From positions 145,569 to 209,568 of the forward strand of contig NW_005179033.1 in assembly GCF_000350225.1 (NCBI RefSeq): a stretch of DNA of 64,000 bases, written 5' to 3'. The translations under genes and the position numbers were made by a program. Source of the stretch: Chondrus crispus (taxonomy: Eukaryota; Rhodophyta; Florideophyceae; Gigartinales; Gigartinaceae). The notes under the pieces were generated by a model. That model searched no databases. It saw nothing but the letters and a program-made list of their open reading frames with translations, and was not told where the DNA came from. Shown piece after piece: positions 30,078 through 41,100 of the stretch. Each line of letters starts with the position of its first letter. The stretch's first letter is position 1.

Positions 30078-30731
30078 TGTAGCATAACCCCCCTGGGGGA
30101 CTTTCTTTAGATTAGATCACGATTGATTTAGTTACTGTAGAGCCCGACGCTCTACAGTACCACCGAGGGTGTCCACGTGTGCCCCACGGCACACGTGCAC
30201 ACGGGTATCAGGCGCGTACGAAGCGCGCACACACGCGTACCACGTGTACTGTCAGCATCGATGCTGACACCGTACAGTGTAGGCCGACCTGCAATACAGT
30301 AGACCATTACAGTACCTCGGTACTGTAGTGTTATTATAGAGGGTTGTATAATAAATATGAGCGGACCAACGGCGGAGGGGAGAGGACAAGCACGGGCTTG
30401 TCCAGAACCTACCACCTAGGTTCCGCCGGCTTATTCTAGACTACGCGAGCGACGTTCGCGTCTGCCTAGTACGGAGGCCCGCGGGTAGTGGTCGCCCGCG
30501 GCGAGCCGGATCCCCCTCCGCCCGTCGGTACTGGACCGTTACCCGGTACCGCGCCGAGGCGTCGATCCGCTCATACGCACGCGCGACCACCTCCGATCCC
30601 GCTCTACCACGCTACCCGGGCTCGCCCGGTTCCGATAGCCGGGAGTGCTTCCTTTCCCCGTCTTCCCTCGATCCGGAGTCTCCGTCGAGCTGTGAGCAAA
30701 CACCCTTCTCCGTGAGGGTGTTTATGCTACA
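30078..30731 (+). repeat. Solo LTR related to gypsy-1, inside gypsy-2 integrase
   Basis: This 654-bp insert begins TGTAGCATAA and ends TTATGCTACA, the same 10-bp termini as gypsy-1. It is flanked by AAAAC (30073-30077) and AGAAC (30732-30736), a target duplication with one change. Removing it rejoins the integrase frame. It shares with the gypsy-1 LTR a G/C hairpin near one end, a CAGGCGCGTAC block, a TATA-like box and CAAGCACGGGCTTG. The shared blocks run on the + strand, so its coding orientation was +, opposite to gypsy-1. No internal region remains, as expected after LTR-LTR recombination. Confidence 0.92.
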
Positions 30732-31120
30732 AGAACAACATTAATTTCCGCTGTGTGGCGGCTTTTCCCGTAAACAAGAAGTCGAAATGTAGAAGCTCTT
30801 TTGGCGCATACAAATGCAATGCATGTCCTAATAGCCTTGGTATGCATTTCTCACCTATTGTAGCCCTACAGTGGAGACATGTTTTGCAGAATGTGGCAAT
30901 GTCGCTATTCATGGCTTTCCAAAAGAAGTGGTCTCCAATGATTGCCCTGGTAGCGTCCAAACCTGGATTTCCGCCACGACCACAATGCCCAATGACGCAA
31001 ACACGCAGCTGAAGCTTCTAGGCTGAGGTTGGAATTCACACTGCACCCTTTTCTGTTTTCCAAATTCCACGAGACTCTTTGAGGTTCGTTGGAGTATCCT
31101 CTTTTTCGGATCCTGTGCAA
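30732..31120 (-). pseudogene. pol: gypsy-2 integrase zinc domain
   Basis: The frame 30960-30727 encodes KAMNSDIATFCKTCLHCRATIGEK, the CC half of the HHCC domain, then LHFDFLFTGKA with the first catalytic Asp. The upstream frame (31120-30905) gives LRHWALWSWRKSRFGRYQGN-like residues in another phase, probably the shifted HH half. The solo LTR follows directly. Confidence 0.75.
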
Positions 31121-31425
31121 TTTCTTCGATTCGAGGCCAACTGAAGTTTGGATTCAGGTCCGGTGGGATGGGTGCGGTAAACAGAGAGGCAATGCGGCCT
31201 TGAGCTAGTGAATTTGGGGTATAGGATGGATTACCCCAGCGAGATATAAGGTCTGCCCAGCAGTTGCCGTCTCCAAAATATGTGAGCAGTAGTGTAACGA
31301 AAGGCAGCGAGGGACAGCGCCTATCGCTCAGTTTTGTTCATCACATGCTTTTCCAAACTGGAATCGGCAGACAGTGGGTTCATGATATAGACCAGATTCT
31401 TGTGGTCCGTAAAGAGCTTGAAACT

Positions 31426-31950
31426 TTACGGACGAAGCAACATGTAACCCAAGCGCGTGACGGATTGGACTACAGAAAATGCTTCTTTTTCAGGCGTGGA
31501 CCAACGCGCACATGAACCATGGAAGGATCCCGAGAGAAACGCTAAGGGCTCGTACCGCTGTGTCGAAAAATCGGCATCTAGATCTACTCCAGGAATCTGC
31601 GATAGGACTCCTGACCAATGTTCGCCACTGGCATCCGTAAAGAGACAACGAGTTTTGGCAGAGTCTGCGTGAGCGAGAGTAAGAGAGGTTGCGAGTGCCT
31701 TCTTGACTACTTCGAAGCACTGAATGTGGGTGCGGTTCCATGAAGTGTCCGCCTTGGCAGCGGTCCTCTTCGTTCGGGACCCAGCCAGGGAAAGCACATC
31801 TTCGAGTACAGTTGACAGCCGGGAGAACAAGTCGTTATACTGACGAATGGACATCGTCATACAGTTTACGGCGCAGAGGAACTGCCGTAGCTGATCGCCT
31901 GCAATTGGGGCAGGCATCTGCAGCAAAGACACCATACGCTTCGGGCCCAT
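31426..31950 (-). pseudogene. pol: gypsy-2 RT connection and RNase H
   Basis: The frame has the thumb/connection helix LRQFLCAVNCMTMSIRQYN, then RNase H with CLFTDASGEHWSGVLSQ (first Asp), FLSGSFHGSCARWSTPEKEAFSV (Glu helix) and an abrupt end. RT lies in the next frame upstream. The link between the two is broken at about 32000-32070. Confidence 0.82.
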
Positions 31951-32070
31951 CCTGATACCCTCTTCAGATACGAGCCTTCCACACCAATTTACAGTAGTCG
32001 CGTAAAACTGGCACTTGCGCGCGTGTAGCTTGATCCTGTGTTTCCGGCAGATAGAGAAGAAGTCCCTTAG

Positions 32071-32787
32071 TTAACAGATAAGTTGGTCTTCATTTGTACA
32101 GTGAAGTAGAATCTCATCGAGCCACTGCAGCATCCAGTCACGAAGCGACAAACAGACCTGCGGAGGTCTATTTGCCGCTACTGTAGTCTGGAAGTAAAAA
32201 GTAACGTTTGTCTGTCCGTGTAGTACTCGGTTGGGTTTGAAAACGCCATCAGGCTTTATGAATCTCTGACATTCCTGGGCAGTTTTATGTAGAGGCATCT
32301 GCCAATACTCGTGACAAAGGTCAATGGTGGCGGAAACCTTGTCTCCGGCGAATTCTGAAACTGCTGTCTCAAAGTGAGGCAATGGCCACGTGAAAGGTAT
32401 TGTTTGATTGTTGAATGGGCGAACGTCCACGGCAAAACGGAACTGTTCCGGTCCAGTTTTCGGCACGAGCAGTGGTACACAGGCCCATTGACTCTGATTT
32501 TTGCGTCTGATGAGCCCTACTTGTAGCAGTTCGTCTGTTTTGGCTCTCACAAAGGCAGCATGCCGTGGAGAATATCGTCTGACTTTTACACGTACGGCCT
32601 TGGCATCCTCTTTCAAGTGGATTTGCATAGGCGGCACCCTGGCAGGAGGATGTGATCCCACGCTTGTTCGGAAAATATCTCTGTATTCCGTCAATAGAGA
32701 ATCTAGTTCACTGTGGAGGTGTGATGGAAGACCGTTAGAAATGACATCTTGTACGCGGGCCTGAAGAGCTTGCGTATTCGATGACAA
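32071..32787 (-). pseudogene. pol: gypsy-2 reverse transcriptase
   Basis: A 238-codon frame contains most of the palm and fingers: PPMQIHLKEDAKAVRVKVRRY, GLIRRKNQSQWACVPLLVPK, FAVDVRPFNNQT and ATIDLCHEYWQMPL. The catalytic box reads WLDEILLH where YLDD or WLDD is expected, so the second metal-binding Asp is replaced by Glu. It ends at a stop a few codons later. Inactive. Confidence 0.88.
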
Positions 32788-33242
32788 ATCTCCGGCTCCG
32801 GGATCCAGTTCAGTGTCTACTCATAAGGGGTCGTCATCTACTCCGTCGCCATAGAAAATAGCGGATGGCGCATGATCAAACATGCCGCTTGTATCCCCTG
32901 TTGCTGCTATTTTGTCCGACATATCATCTGCATTGGCATAGTCATCGTCTTGAAACTCCTTTGTTTCCTCGGTATGGCCGCTTCTGTCCAGTAGTACCCG
33001 GGAAAGACGGGAGGGATAGATCGCAGATTAAGGAGTTCCCTCCTCTGCAGTACTGGAAAATTCGACATGAGAAATCTGCATCGTGGAACTCGTCGCATAC
33101 CTCCATGAGGTGCTTGTCAAGGTCAAACCGCATGGAGAAAAGCAGAGGACGGCATAGAAGGACTTGTGGCATATTCTCGAGAAAGACTAAGAATTAAACA
33201 TTTCGGAGTCGCAGTGGACCACTGGTCAATGGTGGCACTATT

Positions 33243-33704
33243 TCAGTACAGGGTCACTGTGTTCAAAGCTACCAAAATGGCTCGCATCTCGATCACGGTG
33301 ATCGAAATGCGAGCCTGTTTGGTAGCTTTGAACACCATTCCAGTCTCTCCATCGCTCCCGCTCAGTGACAGTCCCATTGTGATCGACGTCCCGAGAGGAA
33401 GCACTTGCACGAATACTCCGGCTTCAGCGCAATCTTGTAAGTGCCTCTCGCATAGTGCTGCATGATGAGCACCATAGTCGCCATTGACCACCACTGTCAC
33501 TACGTCCGACAACAGCCCAGAAAGACGTCCATTGTTATCTGAAAGCTGTATACTCGATACTGCGGCTGGACGGGTGCTTGAGTCCGTTTTCATTAAGGCG
33601 TTTATAGTTCCTTTCGGCTTCGCCTTGTAAAACTTGCGATAAATATCTGCTCTCTCCTCGGCGGTATTGGCAGTACATTCCTTGAGCACGTCGCGTTGTT
33701 GCAC
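33243..33704 (-). pseudogene. gypsy-2 protease region, with embedded palindrome
   Basis: The frame shows VVTVVVNGDYGAHHAALC near residue 70 where the aspartic protease active site (normally D-S/T-G) should be. Hydrophobic strands follow (FVQVLPLGTSITMGLSLSG). The active-site motif is decayed or unusual (NGDYGAHH). The last 25 codons are built from one arm of a 77-bp palindrome (33259-33335), so the original sequence there has been replaced. Confidence 0.6.
33259..33335. repeat. 77-bp imperfect palindrome
   Basis: The arms of 38 bases (from GTGTTCAAAGCTACC) mirror each other around one central base, with three mismatched pairs. It lies at the end of the gypsy-2 protease frame. Confidence 0.93.
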
Positions 33705-34602
33705 TTCTTGGTACTCAAGCAGAGTGCTAGCTCCTTTTCATAGGAACTTGTGCCTCGAGGGTTGTTGGCTACTCTAATAGTTGGCCTTTCTTTCGAGATT
33801 CTATCCCAGATCCCTTTCGAACTGCCTGAAACCCCTCTTTCCGAGCTTTCTGCTTCCTTATGCCTCCCGTTTTTCTGCCAAGATTCGCGGGATGGGGGTT
33901 TCGCATGTTCCGTCACTTTGGAATCTAGCGTACTCTTGATAGAAATGAACTTGTCGCAGGCCACAGCCTCGGTAATACAGTGTTTGCAAAACGGTAACCA
34001 TTGCTTTTGAAATTCGTGTTTCCCAATCTCCAGGTCAGACTAGATCTTGTTCTTCAAAGCTTCGGGCTTCAAGAGCGTGACCATTTCTGAAATGACTAGT
34101 TTAGGATTTGTTTCGACTAAGTGGTCCCATTTTTTAGTACGTAGGAACGTCTTGATTTCTATGAACAAGCCTTTGATTCACATCTCTGGATCAGGCTCAT
34201 TGATATTTATACGCACCTGGCTTTTGATATCTGAATCGAGTTCTCGAGGACCCAAAGATTCGAAACTGACATTCGCATGCGTGTTGAACCACTCTTGAAA
34301 GTCGTCATCAGTGAGCTTGCTCGCGTTTGATACTACAGTGAACTCGCCGAACTCCGCAAAAGACAGTAAAAAATCCCTGTCGATAGAAGTCTTGATAGAT
34401 ATAGGTTGGATTGGGCTGCCCGTGGCTTGCACGTCGGAGATGTAAGGGACATAATTTTTCCTTTCTCGCAGAAACAGGTGGATGTGCTTGCGTCCCAGCT
34501 TCCGAAACTGTGGATAGGGAATCGGGGTAAACAGGCTTTGTCCCACGGTTGGGCCCGTTGAAGGGGCCATGACTGTGAAACCGAAATAAGCTTACCGATC
34601 AC
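33705..34602 (-). pseudogene. gag: gypsy-2 gag remnant
   Basis: The frame 34570-34178 starts with an ATG just inside the LTR (MAPSTGPTVG) and has a Gag-like N-terminal region (FRKLGRKHIHLFLRERKNYV, then IKTSIDRDFLLSFAEF). Later parts are in other frames, for example 33964-33602 with AKPPSRESWQKNGRHKE. No zinc knuckle is seen. The assignment rests on position between the LTR and protease. Confidence 0.65.
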
Positions 34603-34894
34603 TATTGCACGTTGTAGAAAATACAGAGATGAGAGATGGCCCTCATCGACGTTTATTGTCGTGAGAGTCTTAAGTACCGAAGTAAAGAAAATGGATATCT
34701 AAACAACGATGTGAAGCGAGCATGGTCTGGACAATCTGAGGAGGCGGGGGCCCTGTGGAGCGCGTGGCGGCTCTGCAACTGCGGGTCGTTAGTGCAGGTG
34801 CATATGCAATTTTTGCAGTCTGCATCATGCCTGACTCAACATGAAATCCCTTAAGAGCACAGTGGCCAGCCACGCAATATTGTGGGGCGCAATA
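34603..34894 (-). repeat. gypsy-2 5' LTR
   Basis: Direct repeat of 28684-28974 with termini TATTGC and GCAATA. On the - strand the sequence just inside (GTGATCGGTAAGC) lacks a TGG start, so a conventional tRNA 3'-end primer site is not evident. Confidence 0.9.
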
Positions 34895-34962
34895 CTCATC
34901 TACCCAAATACTGGGAGTAACATCGCAACTTGCACCGTCCCCGGGCAGTAATTAACTATTCT

Positions 34963-35298
34963 CTAAAGCCTATTGAAGATCTCCTCGAAAGCATCTACGA
35001 AATGAGATATTGGTTGACTCCCAGAGAGAGGAAGATTTAAATTCGTCTGCAATTGCATTTGTATCGAGATGGCGTACCTCTCATGCAGGTGGTTCCACAT
35101 GGGACGCGAGTTGCTGCGGTAGGAGATATGGACGAGCAGAGGCTTTACATCCAGACCCTGCACGATTATTGCTCTGGCATTGACCACCTTGAGAGTAATG
35201 TTATGGTCCAACTTTACCGAGCCATTCCATAAGACGTTTCTTTTGACGAAGCCGATAAAGTCTTGAGCTTCAAGCGCCGCTCCAGTTCGCGCTGCCAA
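34963..35298 (-). pseudogene. copia Gag fragment
   Basis: A 111-codon frame with the copia Gag (UBN2-like) pattern: MWNHLHERYAISIQMQLQTNLNLPL, then ISHFVDAFEEIFNRL. It lies just outside the gypsy-2 5' LTR, so gypsy-2 may have inserted into or beside an older copia element. No other part of that element is recognised. Confidence 0.65.
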
Positions 35299-36624
35299 AA
35301 ATTAAAGTATTCTTCAGGGTTTTCGTAAAATTTGGAAAAATGCTTTTTGTACTGCATTGTAGGACTGTTAGATTCATGAAGAATTGCTAGATTCCGAAGA
35401 GGTTGTTTATCCCGAACTCTCCTGGCCTATAACCATAAAATTACGTCCGAATGTGAAGACTTTGTTAGTATGAGCTGTCACATTCCTAATCGAGAGCAGT
35501 ACAAGGCAAGATATGTACGCAGTTATTTGTGATGGAGATTTATTAGGCAAATGGACTGCTGCACGCACTCGAAATTAGAGGGTACCATACATTATTTCCA
35601 AGCATGTTCTGACATGGAGACATGTGTCGAATACCGTCTTCTAGAACGGATATGGACGTCAAGCGGTGATCACATCAAGCCTATGGCTTAGATTTCAATG
35701 CTTCGCTTTATGCGTTGTCTGTATTTGTTAGTGGAACTCAGGCATTATTAGATAGTCTATAAACCAGTGAGGTAAATGATTCATGAGGTGGAAAGCAAGG
35801 AAACCACCAAAAGCAAAAGAAAGCCCTTCAATAGAATTTCGTTGTTAGACTTTATAATGCTTTCATTTACTGTCGGAGACAGAGCGAATATCCTTTTATA
35901 GAGCTGTAGACGCAACGAAAAATAAACACTACTGTGGTGTTCGCTGGCATTCCTAGACTGCTGAGCCGTTATTAACTACCACGACACAGTACGAGCAATA
36001 GAATGAGACAATGGGAAGTAAAGATGTGTGCAGCCCTTGAGGGCGCACTGCTAAGATGTGCCGGGATTAATTATTGTTGGTTACAACCCTAGGGCATCGC
36101 TCTTGACATATGATGAATATTGATCCTCACGGGGTCCTCTTTATTCGTCGTCGCCGTCGCGTATCCTAAATATTGTTGTTGACAGAATGTATCATGGACA
36201 GTCTGTCCTTGCGGTTGGTCAACATAATAGGCGAAATTACATTTCGTCCAAGCCTTATCAAAATCTTCTAAGAGTAATTAAGCGAGATCCTCTTAGATTT
36301 CGCTCGACGCTACGGAGAATGCTGCTATGAAGAGCACATATATCAACTCATAATCCAGTCTACGCGCGATTGTTCGGGCAGATATATCTGTAGGCAGAAA
36401 AAGGATAAGATGTATTGTAATGAAAATGTAGAGAATTGCAAGTGTAACTGTTCAGTCCCTAAATCGTATTATTTTCCTAACCCGTATCCAGAATTTAGAT
36501 AAAATTGCGGAACGTATTATCTCCTCCTGCCTCCTTTGCCGGAAATAGTGCAAACCGAAGTTCCGCCCCGGCGCTGTAAAGCCATCTCGCGACATCAAAG
36601 AGGGCGCCACAAAGCCTCTCGATA
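35299..36624. other. No gene recognised, AT-rich
   Basis: About 1.3 kb without a frame of interest. It presumably holds old transposon sequence and the left flank (TIR region) of the pogo element. I found no clear inverted repeat by eye. Confidence 0.45.
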
Positions 36625-37099
36625 ATGGACTGCATGCTGCCGACCAAAAAACGCATAGAACTACATAAAGCACAAGTAAAAGTGGGATCAGTCCACGCGT
36701 TCTGCTTTCCCAATAACCCAGCCGTCCAACTTTTCATTTCCATGAGTTCACAGGACTATGAAAATCTTCAAGAAGCTCTATTTGATCATGCATTTACAGG
36801 GCTATCGCAGAAAGATTGTGCAACTATGTATGAGATACCTGAGTGGAAGATCCAGCGAGCACACTCTAGTTGGAAAAAGTACCCTGCCGATAGAGAGCCA
36901 CAAACATTTATGGATATTTCTATACCTCAAAGGTATCACGGACATCCTACAACACTCACACCGACCGAAGAAGAGTTGGTTAAATGCTGAAGGCGGCACC
37001 AGTATCCACCTTGATCTGCCACAGGGTTGGTACTGTAGTGCCCCGATGGGCGAATTTGTGGGTTCAAAAATCGGACCCAAAATTGGAATCGTTGAAAAC

Positions 37100-37268
37100 T
37101 GTGGTGATGAGACGATGACTCAGTTTATCTTCCTATCTCTCACTAGCTCGCTTAAGGCTAGTCGCCGCTCGCCGTCGTCTGTTCGTGGCTGTGATGCGTG
37201 TACTACGTGTATGGTTATCATCACTTGGTGAGCGCTACTGCGACTGCGCTGTTATGGTTATCATCACA
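37100..37268 (-). repeat. copia-3 3' LTR with 43-bp extension
   Basis: The portion 37100-37225 matches the 5' LTR. The extra 37226-37268 begins (on the - strand) with TGTGATGATAACCATA, a copy of the LTR start, and is preceded by a purine run (ACGGGGGGAG), the likely polypurine tract. Confidence 0.9.
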
Positions 37269-38141
37269 CTCCCCCCGTCGCTGTAGCGCGATCCTTTGGT
37301 TGGTGCGGGGGTGGGGGGTTGCACACTTGTAGCTTTTTAAGTGTGTGAATGGTTTCGGTGTTAGCGGATTTGTTAATATATCTGCGAGCATGTCTTGTGA
37401 CTGAATGTGGCGTATGCTTATCGCCTTTGCTCTGGTTTGGTGGGTGAGGTAGTGGTGTCTGAAGTCAATGAAGTTTCTGCGTTTTGTTGGTCCACTGTTC
37501 TTTGCGACTCGTATTGCAGATTGGTTGTCTATGTGGAAGGGTGTGGCGTCCTGGGACAGCATGCCGATGTCTTTGAGTAGACGTCTGATCCATGTCGTTT
37601 GCTGTGCTGCCGATGTTGCAGCAATGTATTCTGCTTCGCATGTCGATAATGCTGTGATGGATTGCTTGATAGAGCCCCATCACACAGGTGTCCCATTGTA
37701 CATGTGGATCATTCCAGATATGGATTGGCGGTCTGTGACGTCTTTTGCGAAGTACGCATCGCTATACGTTTCGAGGAGGTTTGGAATACAGTGCAGGTCC
37801 ATTTTGTGTTTTCCTGCTGCAAATATGAGTCCATGCGTCTGTGTGTGTTTCATATATCTGATCAGACGCTTGAGGGCATTCCAGTGCCTTGTCGTGGGGT
37901 TTTTTGCGGCTACTGATAATCGGTTTGCGACAAAGTATATGTCTGGTCGCGTTGAGTCTGCGATGTATCTGATGTCACCGAGCAGCTGTTGATACGTTTT
38001 GGTGACATGTGGCATTGGTTCGTCTTCAGGGACCGGGCCATGCAATTTTGTGTTGTCGTTGTATGGCCGTTGGTTTGCTATTGCATTCGCCCATTTCCGC
38101 CTTATTGACGACGTACTGTATCGCGGCTGGTTGTGAGGCAT
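37221..38141 (-). pseudogene. pol: copia-3 RNase H, frameshifted with one stop
   Basis: In a phase one base off the main frame, this continues RT with LLGDIRYIADSTRPDI and RNase H with LETYSDAYFAKDVTDRQSISG. An in-frame TGA near 37680 follows MYNGTPV, where related copia-4 has a sense codon before W. The same frame then goes on with TALSTCEAEYIAA and FHIDNQSAIRVAKNSGPTKR, the conserved RNase H and tail motifs of copia. Two lesions thus disable an otherwise intact element. Confidence 0.9.
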
Positions 38142-41100
38142 GTATTGAGCCGTTCTTGAGTCTCTTGATTGTCCAGCCTAGTAGTTGGCTTGGTTCGCCC
38201 AGCTGCTTGATGTTGTATGCAGTGGCCAAGATGGCTGCGAACTGGGTCTGTAATTTTTTGGACGTACTTATGATGGTAAAGTCATCCATGCTGGTAGAGA
38301 GAATTATGGTGTGGTCATTTTCTCGTCTGTGAAAGAGGCACATGTCCGCCTCTGATTGGTTGAATCTGTGCTTTTTAAGGAGTTTGAATACAGCAGTAAG
38401 GTAGGTATGTCCTGCTCCCGGTGTGCCGTATATATTCTTGTTCAGCCTGCCCGCTGTGTGTGCGTGTGTGTATGTTCCATTGAACCTTGGGTGCTGTCGT
38501 ACATACACTTGCTCGCTGCCGGAGTGGTCAAACTTTTCATGCAGGTACGCTGCATTTATGTCGATGTGCGCGATGTTCATGTCAAATGCTGCGGCAATGG
38601 CAAATAGGAGTCTGACCGTGGTTTTGTCCGCCATATATGTCGTCGTTTTTTCAGGGTTGAAGTGGACGTTGGGGATCATCTTGTCTCCTCTTGCTGAGCA
38701 CCTTGCTTTTCGCTCCATGATCTCGCCTTTCTCGTTCCTTTTGTAGCGGTACCCCATTGTTAGCGGTATGGGTTTGGTTGTTTTGGGGATTTTGTGAGGG
38801 GGGAGCCATGTGATAACCTTGTTTTGGTCTAGGTTATCGAGCTCTTTGTTGTGCGCTCGCGCCCACTGTGCTGCATCAGGGTAATTTTTGGCTTGGCCAT
38901 GGTGCATTGGGGCGGACGTTGTGTTGGTTATTTGGGCGGGGGTTGGCTTGGGCGTGAATGCCTTCAATACCACATGAGCCTTGTTGTTGGGGTCACGGTC
39001 TCGATGGTAGACATTGAAGTCCACTGTCCGCACACGTCGTGTTTTGTTGTCAGCTGTGTTCATGACCACGATGTGTTTTTGGTCGGTTGCGTAGAGGTAC
39101 CGGACGGAGATGGCTCGGTGTTGCAGCTTGTGCATTTTTGTCTTTCCCATGATGCTGGGAATATGTCCCTGTTGCCCAAATATTAGGTATTGCGGTACTT
39201 GCGGCGTGTATCCGTGCCATGCTGTGGGTGGGATTTGTCCTGTGCCGAGGTGAAGCGTGTTATTGTACTTGAATGCTGCGTCCTTGATTGCATCTTCCCA
39301 GTGGTCTGTGGGGAGTGTACTGTGGTGTAATGCCGCTCGTGCTGCGTTAAGTATGGTTCTGTTGATTCTTTCGGCAATACTGTTTTCCGGGGGTGAATAC
39401 GGCACAGTGGTTGTGTGTTGTACCCCAGTGTTGTGGTATACGGTTTGCGTCGTGCTTGATAGATACTCTTTTGAATTATCGGTGTGGGCTCTCCGTGGTT
39501 TGTGGGTTTTGCTTTTGTTGATGTGTTGCAGTACGTTGTTCAGTTGTTCTGCAGTTTCGTCCCTGGTTTTTAGGAAGGTGATTATTAGGTATCGTGAGTT
39601 TGTGTCAATCACTGTCATAAAGTATTTGTTTCCTTGCCTTGACGGGGTGGGGAAGGGACCGCATATGTCACTGCTGAGTGCCTCGCCGGTGTTGTAGTTG
39701 TGTCGTCTGCGCTGGTGTTTGGCTGGCTGGAGTTTTGCTGCTGCGCAGCTTGTGCATGTGATTTTCGGGGGCGGGTTTGCAAGTGATGCTGGGAGGTTGG
39801 GAATCATTTTTCTCTTTTCCATTTGTTGTATGGTTGATGGGCGAACATGATTGAATACCATGTGCCAATGGTGGTGTTCATGTTTTGTGCGCGTATTGAC
39901 AGTGTCAGGGGGGTTGTGGGCAGGGTTGTGCTGCTGGTGCATGAGGGCAATGTTTTTATGTGCTTTCGGAGTTTGCAATCTGGGCAGCGATTTGGGGGCT
40001 TGTGATCCTCGCACTTTGGTGGTTGTGCCTGTGTGGGGTGTCTTGCGATTTTGTTTGTGTGGCTGCGGCAGCGCTCTTGCTGCTGTTTCGTGTGGCGTTG
40101 GTTTTGCCACGTTGAGGGTGTATAGTCCGCGGCGAAATTGGGCTGTCGCTACAACTTGTGGCGTTCCCTTGCGCATTTCGAGGACACATGCTGTGTTGGG
40201 GTAGAATATCACTGCTCCCCATTGCTTGGCAATATCATGGACGGATAATAGATTTTTCTTGATGTGCGGGTTTACGATGGTAGGTGGCTTAAGCATGTGC
40301 TTGCGTGTCGTCGGGATCTGGAGTATGCCGTGGTGTGTCGCGGGGGGGGCTGTTGATGTGGCCGTGTTAGTGCAGACTTTGCGGGTTAGGGGTCGCATGC
40401 CATGGGTTGCTTTTCGGATGTGGGAGGGGTGTGCTCCTGAGTCAAGTGCAAATTGCCTACCGTCCGAGTCTTGGCAGTTGGTGTTCGGCTGTATGTCATA
40501 CATGTGACCATCCTCCGCCGAGTCCTCTTCGTGGGTCGCTGTGTGACCTTGGGTGTACTTTTTGTTCATGGCTCTTTGTTTTGCACTGTGTGCCCCTTGT
40601 GTGTGCTGCTGCATGAATTGCGGGTACGGCAGCATGAAGGGTGCTGGTGCGGTTGGGTTCCAGTAGTGTCCCTGCCATTTTGCCCTTGCGCGCCCTCTTC
40701 CTCTGCTTGATCGTCCACGAGGGAGGCTTCCTTCCTGTTGTTGGAGGCCGTGGGGTGTTTCTGTTTTTTGGGTGTCTTTTTCCACGCTGCGTGCGTGGAC
40801 GGCTTTCAGGCGTTGGCCGATATTATGGATTGTGTTGGGCACTGTGTCCGTTTCGATCCACATGTCTTGGAGATGTTTGTTTGTGGGGTGTGCGGACAGG
40901 CCTTGGATGATGAAATGGACTGTGATTGCTTCTCCCGTGTTGATGTTGGGGTACTGAGATAGCTTCATCTTCGTTCGGATCGATCTATGCTTGGTCATGT
41001 ATTCATCGAGTGTGGTGCTTTGTGCCAGCTTTGTGTTGTCTGCTTCTTGTTTTAGCAAGAGGTGAGGTGTGGTAGTCCTGTCTGTGAAATGTTCGGTGAT

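Larger units (their letters stand above)
28684..34894 (-). mobile_element. gypsy-2: decayed chromodomain gypsy element with TATTGC...GCAATA LTR ends
   Basis: Direct repeats of about 291 bp at 28684-28974 and 34603-34894 bound a gypsy pol on the - strand. The target duplication CTCAT flanks both sides (28679-28683 and 34895-34899). The LTR ends are TAT(T/C)GC and GCAATA, not TG and CA. Gag, protease, RT, RNase H, integrase and chromodomain remnants follow in order from right to left. A solo LTR (30078-30731) splits the integrase. The two LTRs differ by roughly 10-15 percent, so the insertion is older than gypsy-1. Confidence 0.92.

Noticed and set aside
28665..34940. 14-bp repeat ACATCGCAACTTGC on both sides of gypsy-2 as a long target duplication
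   Set aside because: The 5-bp CTCAT duplication abutting the LTRs explains the insertion; the 14-bp repeats are not adjacent to the right LTR and probably predate it.
37468..37992. 174-codon + strand frame with hydrophobic stretches
   Set aside because: It is antisense to the copia-3 RNase H; its membrane-like look is a shadow effect.
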